This document shows positions 56,101 through 64,000 of a DNA stretch of 64,000 nucleotides, in pieces. Origin of the DNA: Antedon mediterranea (taxonomy: Eukaryota > Echinodermata > Crinoidea > Comatulida > Antedonidae); contig NC_092671.1 of assembly GCF_964355755.1 (NCBI RefSeq), positions 8,689,001-8,753,000 on the forward strand. The letters are read 5' to 3'. The notes beneath the pieces were generated by a model. The model did not search any database, was not told where the DNA came from, and saw only the letters and a list, made by a program, of their open reading frames with translations. Position 1 is the stretch's first letter; the number at the start of each line of letters is the position of its first letter. Both the position numbers and the translations under genes were made by a program.

Positions 56101-59100
56101 AAATATATATATAAATAAATGTATATTGTTTTTACAGAAAAAAAAGGAAAATACTTGTGTAAAAAGTACACATATTTATTGCCCGAACAAAGGGGAACAA
56201 ACCTGGCTGGCTCAAGTTGTTTCTACTACTACCTAGCTCATATTGTATAGCGCTAGTGTACTATAAACATAGCTCTGATGTATACATATTCAGTTCTCTA
56301 GAAAGTCATTGCCTGATAGGTCAATAAACTAAAACAAAATGTCCTACATTTAATGTTTTGTATCTTTTGGTTTATACATTAAATCCAATGATATTTATCT
56401 ATCTTTGTAAAATTAAATCAACTTCACATGAGATGGTTTCAATTAAAACTAAAAGGCCAAAGAAAATAGTTGTATATTACCGCTGATAAAATATTAAACC
56501 TTCCATAATAATCAATAGCAATTCAGCCCAGCCAGAAACTTTTGATCTATGACACACCTATACGCCGACATACGTTTTTTAAAGCCTTACAGTATCAATT
56601 TATGCAGAGTTGGGTAAGGATGGCAAGTTTGCCGATGTTTTTATTTATTTCAACAGGCTGGAGTTGCTATTTTCATAATGTAATGTTTGTCATTTAACAT
56701 AATTCAACTTATAAATAGCCTACATGTATAATCTTAATCAATGGCCCTTTAAATCAATTATAATAACATTGCTTAAAATAAAATGTGCTTTTGAGAATAT
56801 GTATCATAGTACATCAGTATGTTTTGTTGTACTGTATCTCCTCCTAAACCACAGGGTTGACACTTGTACTGTTCGCACTGGGTACCTTAATTCCCATTAC
56901 ATGTTTAGAAAATTAAATAATACAAAAACATACCCCCTATTAAATGATTGCTCCTCTATAATTTGAAGATCTTTTTGAGTTGGAGATGATGACGATGAAG
57001 TACTTGAACTTTCATCACTGAAACTTACTTGACTCTTCCTAAACAAGATAAAACAAAACAAACAGTAAATTTATGTCATAATATTATTATTATTATTATT
57101 ATTTCTTTATTCTTTTATACTGGGAAGCCTGTTAAGGAGTAAACTACTGTTTCCCACAGTACCCAGTATAACATATAACAAAACATTTTTTTAGATTTAC
57201 TTAACTACAGTAGAACATATCCTAATTCACACACTCTCCAACTAAGGACCACTTTTTAATTAGTAAAAGAGACCAAAAAACCTAAAGACCATTAATATCT
57301 AAAAATGAAATATTATATTTCAAAGAAAAATACATTTTTCACACTAAAGAAAAATAAATATTTTGATGGACACAAAAAAAGTGAATAAAGTTATCAATGA
57401 TCGAGTAGATAAAATATAAATTATGATTGAAGATTTAAAAAATAAAATATTGAATCATTGATTGATGAGTTAGTTTAGTACAAAAAGCAGCTTCTTATAT
57501 AAAATGGATTTGATGTTTCAACAAATTAACAAGTCAATAAAAAGTGTATTCTACATATTTCTACATTCTTAGCTCAGTCGCAAATCCATATCAACATTTT
57601 TACAAGCAGCGTCTTGAATGTTCAACCTCTTTTGCGAAATTATTTACTTTTACACTTAAATAATATATCATATAAGTATGAATAAAGTAAACATATTAAT
57701 ATAAGTCATTTTGTAGTTTTAATTTCAGTAACTTTACCAGAAACTTGTTTCTTTCAATGTTTCCTGTTAATGTTTTTGCTTTAAATTTTGGTGTTATCAG
57801 GTAATTATTTTAATTTTTCTTCCAAGGGAACACAACTGCATATACATTGGTTTTAATTTACTTGTTTATTTATTAGATAAATTAAAGATGTATTGTCTCT
57901 TTGACTAATTCCAAAAAGATTTTGTAAAAAATATTTTGTATCCTAATAGTTATTAACTTCCACCAAAAATTAGTCGAAAAAAAAATCATTTAACTGAAAT
58001 ACAGACGTTTTTTTGTTCAAAAAATAACTTTGACTTCCAGTCAAAGTTTTCGATCAAAAAATATCCCATAACGCAACGCGCTTGTTTGGCTACTCTGTAT
58101 GCATAACACCTTCTCAACCGTGCCGAGTTGTAAACAATCCTAATTAGCATCATGTATAATGCATACTCGTGGTTTGAAATCTTTCTTTACTTTCGCTTGC
58201 GACGATATTGCAGACGAAATGTAATCAAATTAATTTACCTGTTAATTATGTAAACTTGTTGGTTTTGGCTTGAATTTTCAACTTAAAGTGAATAACTTTA
58301 ATATTACTTTGATATGGCCAATTTTAATTTAGAATATTTTGACCTTCATTTTTTGTGTTTCAAGGGACAATACATCTTTAAGTAAAAAATTTGCCCAACA
58401 CAGATGTGGGAGTCTCTTGGTTCATACCAGACATATAATGATTAAATTGTGGTTGTTTTACAATAATAATCTGTTCTGTTTCACAAATTTCTTTTTACAA
58501 AACGAATGGATGCATGCTTTGGTACCCTCCACTATATGACAAGCAGTCCATGGTTCTCTTTTACTACAACATGAACACGCACATACAATGCGCTTTAAAT
58601 TAATCATTAATATAATTAGGTTAATTGTCATTAAGTTAAGATATGGGGGGGATTTTAAATTAGTACTAATTCCTTGATGGGTAAATAGGATTTAATATGT
58701 AAGCCAATAGAGCAAGAGATGAGAATGCACTTTTCAAGTAAAATTGCATAGAAAATCAATATAAGTTGTATGACGTTATAAGTAAGATGATGAAATTGAG
58801 TTTATACTTAAAGAGGTACTGTAGTTGACAATTTACAATGCAAATGGTCAGATGTGAATCTAAGAAATTGCACACGAAATAGACATAGATGAAGACTAGA
58901 ATAGAGATCTGTTGCCATATTCACTAATCACACTTAAGTGAGATATTTCCCATAAATATTAGGTATTTCACTTAACTCAATAAATATTTAAGTATTTCCC
59001 TTAAATTGTATTCACTTAGATAGGAGATTTTCTTTATTAATTTTAAAAGCAAGTGTTTCCCTACGTCAAAGTGTGAATGGTGAATACGGCCACTGACCTA

Positions 59101-60596
59101 TATCAACTTCACACCTCCTCAGTCTATTTTTAATTCATGGTAGCCACTGTTGAAGCATCTAATTTGCCCTTGTTAAAATTAATCAACATTAACGCTACAA
59201 ACACGATGACTTATATTGTATACAGAGCAACACATATAAATCCTCAAGTTTACTCATTTTTATTCTATTTATTAATGTTTTAAAACCACATCCACCTTTT
59301 AGGCCATCTGTTAACTCCATCAAGTACAAAACCACAAACAAAACTTGGGACATACTCTTTCCAACGCCATGCCACCACTGAACACAGATTCATGATCAAA
59401 CTTTTCCCATATAGCCTGACCATGGACCTATAAATTGGGTCTATGGCATGAAGACAGTCAACTTAAAAGCATAAAAAAATAGTAATTTGAGCATATAATT
59501 TCAGGGCCTGGACCAATAATTATCAAATACTGTAAATTTGATTGCAGGAACCTTCATTGCTACACACATGATACTGGCCTTTCAATATAATGTTTGATTT
59601 GAGTATTGATTTTAAAGAGATTTGTCACATAAGATTATAGTCAATACTATTAATGATGTCAGAGCATATATCAGATTTCAGTTTAATCTACACATCCTTA
59701 TAAGATGGAAATACAGTCCATTAAAAGAACGCTGTTTGTACAGCAAAATTCGCCTGACTTGGACTAGAAGGTCAAGGTTAATCAACATCCATTATGGTCT
59801 TTGAAGAAGACTGGTAATGCTATACTTTCTTCTCATTATCATACAAAACAAAGAAGATGTAATTTCAAATTAACTATCCTAAGGAAAAAATAGTCTTTGA
59901 TTTAACATTTTAAGAATTTTTTCAAAGTACTTATGTTATGGATTAAGTAGTCATTTGTACTTGAGGAGCTGGACATGGTTAGCAAAAAATTTCGACTGCG
60001 ACTGAAAATCTATAATACCAAAAATAAAAACCACCACCACCATCACACTGTCGCTGAAACCACTACATATATATATATATGAACATTTTATACCAATACA
60101 ATTACAACCACAGAATCCACAACTTTTTACCACACACATACACATCACTACAACAAAACCACACTTTCTAACAACCTACAAACTTTATAAGCATCTTTAT
60201 CTACTGCATGACCAGGGAGGTGAAAAAAAAAATCATTTTTCATATCCCTGCTATTATAATGACAAACTCCACAACTTTATTTACCATAACCATTTACCAG
60301 TATCCAACATTTAGAAAATTGTGGTCTTTTGCTTAAGGACCACTACAATAATATTCAATAATAAAAATAAATAAATGAATACAATTTAAAAAAACACTGT
60401 AAAATTACACATAACATTATTTTGCACAGAACACGTTTCCTAGAATTCATTGTAACACTACTAACCTTTTCATTAGTGTTGAGCTTGGTTGCACAGACTC
60501 TGTAGCGCCCTCTGGTTTAGGTGTTACAAACATTGTGCTTAATTTGTTACGAGCAGCAGTTGCTGCAATTGCTGACGAAAACCTAGATCTTGCATC
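52886..60596 (-). CDS. Tail-anchored KASH-like membrane protein, 3' part of gene (IRAG/LRMP- or nesprin-like)
   Basis: Four minus-strand exons (60466-60596, 56934-57038, 54456-54587, 52886-53144) join with matching phases into about 207 open codons ending in a stop. The order is a basic Ala/Ser-rich segment, a Ser-rich acidic segment (SFSDESSSTSSSSPTQKD), a helical charged segment (LSQDLIELRKQQKGL...DNLDDLMDKAED), a single C-terminal membrane helix, and a luminal tail of about 37 residues ending GKPPV. The tail pattern C...RSF...L...LKYKGKPPV resembles KASH peptides (C...RSF.PMLRY..GPPP[LT]), which bind SUN proteins across the nuclear envelope. IRAG1/MRVI1 and IRAG2/LRMP are tail-anchored ER/nuclear-envelope proteins with such tails that associate with IP3 receptors, and are the likeliest relatives. 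The 5' part was not recognised and probably lies beyond the right edge. Confidence 0.55.
53436..53578. mobile_element. MITE family A copy, left end eroded
   Basis: It runs from ACTCACTATCAAATTAGTTTG to TTTGATAGTGTAGACAGAGC with the interior motif CACTACCATATTTGGGCACA. It lies in the last intron of the KASH-like gene, about 300 bp upstream of the terminal exon. Confidence 0.68.
54456..54587 (-). CDS. KASH-like gene, helical exon before the membrane anchor
   Basis: Acceptor ttgtag, donor gtatgt, 132 bases: one base, 43 codons, two bases. It encodes FEEGVRVQLSQDLIELRKQQ then KGLCDNLDDLMDKAEDENIM and PMES. Hydrophobic residues are spaced as in an amphipathic or coiled-coil helix. The leftover TC is completed to Ser by the final exon. 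A 375-bp MITE sits immediately upstream in the intron (54678-55052). Confidence 0.6.
54588..56933. other. Intron of the KASH-like gene
   Basis: Apart from the Harbinger-like MITE (54678-55052), the sequence is AT-rich with imperfectly repeated segments at 55560-56060 (CACATAAAATA, GGTGAYGARTGGAGC, ACACTGCA-like). Nothing else is supported. Confidence 0.4.
54678..55052. mobile_element. PIF/Harbinger-like MITE with TTA duplication
   Basis: This 375-bp element lies in an intron of the KASH-like gene. Its ends are AGCCGATTTTCCACTAGGCG and the inverse CGCCTAGTGGAAAATCGGCT, flanked by TTA at 54675-54677 and 55053-55055. The inner arms are rich in TTCGCGCGAATC-like sequence. Short open frames inside it are artefacts. 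It is related in design to the element at 4021-4199. Confidence 0.78.
56934..57038 (-). CDS. KASH-like gene, Ser-rich exon
   Basis: Acceptor ttgtttag, donor gtatgt, 105 bases: one base, 34 codons, two bases. It encodes KSQVSFSDESSSTSSSSPTQ then KDLQIIEEQSFNR. The low-complexity Ser run with acidic residues suggests a phosphorylated linker. Both phases agree with the neighbouring exons, which is the main evidence that it belongs to the same transcript. Confidence 0.55.
57890..58383. mobile_element. MITE family B copy, long variant
   Basis: Left end ATTAAAGATGTATTGTCTC and right end AGGGACAATACATCTTTAAG match the family. About 494 bp, with an extra GC-richer middle segment that includes a TTTGACT..AGTCAAAG inverted repeat near 58030. 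It lies in an intron of the KASH-like gene. Confidence 0.6.
58908..59096. mobile_element. MITE with GTGGCCGTATTCAC-like ends
   Basis: Left GTTGCCATATTCACTAATCAC and right GTGAATGGTGAATACGGCCAC are inverted repeats. The interior is made of AT-rich CACTTAA/TTAAGTG motifs. About 189 bp, in a KASH-like gene intron. Confidence 0.6.
60466..60596 (-). CDS. KASH-like gene, first recognised exon
   Basis: Acceptor ttgtttaaag, donor gttagt, 131 bases, starting in phase 0 and leaving two bases. It encodes DARSRFSSAIAATAARNKL then STMFVTPKPEGATESVQPSS and TLMK. The composition is basic and Ala-rich at first, then Pro/Ser/Glu-rich, so it is probably cytosolic and partly disordered. The phase fits the next exon (AG + G = Arg). 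The exon before it was not identified. Confidence 0.6.
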
Positions 60597-61392
60597 CTTT
60601 AAACAAAAAATAAATTGCTGATATAATATATATAATATAATGCTCAAATATGTAAAATGCTCAAATATACATATATACATACATACATATACATATATTA
60701 AATGCTCTTAGATAAATAATATATAACAGATTTAGAATATAAAACAAACAATAAACAGAATTGAAGAACACAAAAACCAAAAATATATAAACACATTATT
60801 ACATGGTATAATCAGCCTGAACTAAAATAATGTCACTGATGACAAATTATAATATTTATATTGTTAAATTAAACAATTTGGTATTTATATCTATGTTACA
60901 TTACATCGCCACAGTTTAGTGATTTTATTTAATGTTTACAGACACACATTGAGACACAATGACAGATAATACTGTATTCGTAAACAAACAAAAAAATCCA
61001 GATATAATAATGAAATGACATAATTATTCATTATGAATATTCATCCAGATACAGTAGTAGCATATGACATAACAAAAATTATAACACAATATAATTAATC
61101 TATAAAATATAAGGTTGAAAACAAACATAATTCACAAATCAATATTAAGACATTGTAATGACGATTTACACAGTGGTATCAGCCAACACCTCTTGAACAT
61201 AAAGAAGTTCAACATGCAGTTGTTTAGCCTATACCAGCATGAATCATTAGACTAATTTAAATATGGGGGTAGGCTATATTACAGAAAAAACTGTTCTGGC
61301 CTACATACCAATATAGCTTAGCTTTAAATTTTCCTTAAAAATATCTTCAATGTCTTAAAAATTGATTTGTATTTAAATAAACAATTTATACT

Positions 61393-61694
61393 TAAAGATA
61401 TATTGTCCCCCTGATAATTTTTTGTTGAATAAGCCACATAATAGTTATTCACTTTGACCAAAAACTGGATCCAAAAAAAAAAAAAAAAAAATACCTGAAA
61501 AACTGTAATTTAAAGCGAAAAATAGTCAAATTGGCTGCAAGCTAACATATTTTTGGTAGAATTTAACTGTTTATTTTTTTTTTCCAGGTTTTTTTCTACA
61601 GAAGTGATTAAACTTGCTAATACTAAAATACTATTCAAAGTGTGATTTTATTAATCTTCATTTTTCATGTTTTTGGGGACAATACATCTTTAAA
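61393..61694. mobile_element. MITE family B copy
   Basis: Ends TTAAAGATATATTGTCCCC and TTGGGGACAATACATCTTTA, about 302 bp. The interior is closely parallel to the copy at 9143-9504 except for a poly(A) run near 61475. Confidence 0.68.
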
Positions 61695-61971
61695 AACTCT
61701 GAAATAAAAAGGAATATGAACCTCAAGTTGGGTGTTGGATGTGAGCGGGTTCAAGTGCGGGATGGAAGACCTTCTAACGGTCGCATACCTGCGTTGTGAT
61801 ATCTCATGCTGGTGTTAATAAGAACACATAAACATGGTTAGATAATGGTAATTCAAATGTAACAAAAATAATGAAAATTAGTGATGAATCCAGATAAGTA
61901 AAGAATATTTTTTAATATTTTATTTCAATTAAATAGATACTCATATTATCACATAAGTTTTTTTTTGTGCC

Positions 61972-62108
61972 TAAAGCACTGTCTACACTATCAAATTTTA
62001 TGTGACAAACAAAATGTGATGCTACCACATGTGAGTATATCACTACCATATTTGGGCACATCACACTTTTTTGGTCAAACTAGTTTGATAATGTAGACAG
62101 AGCTTTAG
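61972..62108. mobile_element. MITE family A copy
   Basis: Ends TAAAGCACTGTCTACACTAT and ATAATGTAGACAGAGCTTTA with interior CACTACCATATTTGGGCACA. About 137 bp. Confidence 0.72.
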
Positions 62109-63004
62109 CAACATTTTTACATCAAAACATTGTTGTAGATTGCCCTTATAAATGTATTCGGTACTGTATAAATCTGGATTTATCTCTAAAAGGTTATTTC
62201 ATTCAGTATCTAGTGGTTTAATAAAAATGAAAAACATCACATTCCTAGATATTATTATAAAAATATTAATCAATCTTTTTCTATAAAAAACATATTTCCA
62301 GTATTTTTTCAATTATATCTTAAATTTGTTGGGCTTCCTTGGAATAATAAAATTCCCAATAAAATCCTTTTTTTTTTTACAAATATTTAATTAAGCTTTA
62401 AGATAAAAGTAAGTAAATGATCATATTTGGAATTATACTGTAGAATAAGAGAAGTATTTATAAAACTCTGCATAAATTTTATTGAAATTAACGACATTTT
62501 GGGGAAATAATAAGTGACTATGATATGCAAAATGCAAGAAGGTAATTTTCATAAAATCGCTATTCTCTCATTGAATATATATATATATATATACCAGTAA
62601 GTTTTGGAATATAGTATAAAGCCTTCCCAGTACAATTCAAATGATATTTGGTACAATATGCATATTGCAGATCACTAAAACATTTCTATATAAATCTATA
62701 CAATCCAAATAAGTTTTCAACAATACACACAATTTCATTGAAAATATCCCAATTTATAATAAGTCATTAGCCTATTTATTTGAAGAGATAATAACATCAC
62801 TGTAGGCAAATTTAAATCGATTCCAATTTTTGGAAAATTTGATTGGGAATCGCTGCACCATCACAATAGCATTTCAATCAGAATCAAATAGTCAAATAGA
62901 ATAAAAAATAGTTGACAATGCTAAAGTTCATTTTGCAGGATGGATAAACTATTATAATATATCATGTTTATAATTTACCAAGCCTTAAATTTGTGGAGTA
63001 AAAA

Positions 63005-63105
63005 GAGTTGTGAGTTAGAACCCTGACACTAGGTCAGGATTGAACCCTGGACCTTGGGATTGGAAGGGAAGTGCACGTCAGGCTACAAAGCCAATGTACT
63101 TCAAA
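63005..63105 (-). repeat. tRNA-like SINE remnant
   Basis: On the minus strand GGGTTCAATCCTGAC matches an RNA polymerase III B-box, preceded by TGGCTTTGTAGCC at the expected distance of an A-box region. There is no intact tRNA fold or anticodon arm, so this is called a remnant rather than a gene. Confidence 0.4.
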
Positions 63106-64000
63106 TGCAAAGTTGAAAACCAATATTTCTGTGAACTGTCTACACTTGCTTTTGGTAGATGCAGTTCTTTTAAAATTGAAGTCGAGATCGTGATAGTGTC
63201 AATTTGACTACCCGTTAGCAATGCCAGTTGTTACAACCACCAGTGAGAGAAAGAATAGCGAGTTCATGAAACTGGTGAAAAGAAAACCTTATAATCCTCT
63301 AGGTTGAATGAGGAGAAGGGTTGAACGGAAAGTCTTCTCGATTTCTTGGTTAGTGACTGGAGAACAAAAACAAAGTAGTTAGTGTGCATGGGAATGATAA
63401 ACGTGCAGATAGTATTTGGTTTATTTGGGATTTTATGTGGTAAACTTAATCTGTTTTAATCTGCTTTTTTGCACATATTTTTTATAATAAATACTTAGAA
63501 AAATGTACACACATCTTCAATTACATGCAAAGAGCAGGACTCTCAACAATTGTATTTTTACAATTATTTCCCCAAGATATTAATGAGACCACATGAATGT
63601 AGCCAGAGTCTGGGTTTCTCTATGGTTTGTTTGCTTATTCATAATATGAGTATGTTTATTTATATCAGCATGAACATAGTCTCAACTGGTTTAATGACAT
63701 TTGCATGTCAAACAGAAGAAAGAGTTTGCCTTTTTTCTAGAGCAATTTATTTCAAACTCGCAGATTTTCGTATCTTTACCATATAACTTTTATTATTAAG
63801 TTGGCTATTATCTATCTTTATTGCTTATTGTAACAGTTGAGTGAACAATAAAATTGAATTGAAAACAAACAGATCTCAAGAATACCACATGAAATCACAT
63901 ATAAGACTCTAAGAAAATGTCCTTGAATGTGAATTAGGAACATTCGGAATAAAACACAGGTTGGAGACAATACAGTATAAATAACTAATAAATCAAAAAG

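Larger units (their letters stand above)
57039..60465. other. Intron of the KASH-like gene
   Basis: Contains family B MITE 57890-58383, the MITE at 58908-59096 and AT microsatellites near 60065. No additional exon was recognised. Confidence 0.45.
60597..64000. other. Sequence upstream of the first recognised KASH-like exon
   Basis: Expected to be intron leading to 5' exons. It holds family B and A MITEs (61393, 61972), an AT microsatellite (about 62573) and the SINE remnant at 63005. No upstream exon could be identified. Confidence 0.45.

Noticed and set aside
63005-63105. Functional tRNA gene on the minus strand
   Set aside because: There is a good B-box but no complete cloverleaf or discernible anticodon arm.

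Overview
This 64 kb window is AT-rich metazoan nuclear DNA. It is intron-dominated, with small exons, GT-AG splice junctions, many short inverted-repeat elements and no prokaryotic gene organisation. The protein families, the TAGGCCTA-rich blocks (for example near 40.7-40.9 kb) and the density of MITEs suggest a marine invertebrate deuterostome, most likely an echinoderm. That placement is an inference and cannot be proven from the window.

Two split genes can be read, both on the minus strand. (1) A TMTC-family ER membrane gene, closest to TMTC1 by recollection of the family, has its start codon at 39145 and runs leftwards through exons at 38766-39145, 22244-22421, 9588-9661, a doubtful one at 6625-6697, 4582-4685 and 2251-2440. 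It then leaves the window at the left edge. The splice phases agree across all junctions, but the usual KE[Q/T]GIT-type segment was not found. (2) A tail-anchored membrane protein with a KASH-like C-terminus is encoded by four phase-matched exons at 60466-60596, 56934-57038, 54456-54587 and 52886-53144. It is open at the right edge. Its architecture resembles nesprin/IRAG (LRMP/MRVI1) tails. A possible cysteine-rich exon of unknown function lies on the plus strand at 7315-7590, inside a TMTC intron.

The most striking object is a roughly 6.6 kb array (about 22550-29130) of some 313 copies of a 21-bp unit in TMTC intron 1, ending about 130 bp from the exon 2 acceptor. Units differ almost only by one A/G choice, so the array reads like a two-letter string. 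It contains higher-order duplications, including an exact 840-bp-period block, and every unit carries an E-box (CATATG or CATGTG) and a short hairpin. Because 21 is a multiple of three, it produces three spurious reading frames of about 2,200 codons each.

The intergenic stretch at about 40-52 kb is a transposon-rich zone. It holds nested inverted-repeat elements with 9-10 bp target duplications (MuDR-like, non-autonomous), a 2.3 kb element carrying repeated AAGTGACACTA motifs and a possible spliced non-coding transcript, and a tandem array interrupted by a Harbinger-like MITE. Several MITE families recur across the window: a six-copy family with CTGTCTACACTATC ends, a four-copy family with TTGTCCCC/GGGGACAA ends, and TTA-duplicating elements. 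Most remaining sequence is unremarkable intron or intergenic DNA. No complete transposase, rRNA, functional tRNA or CRISPR was seen.
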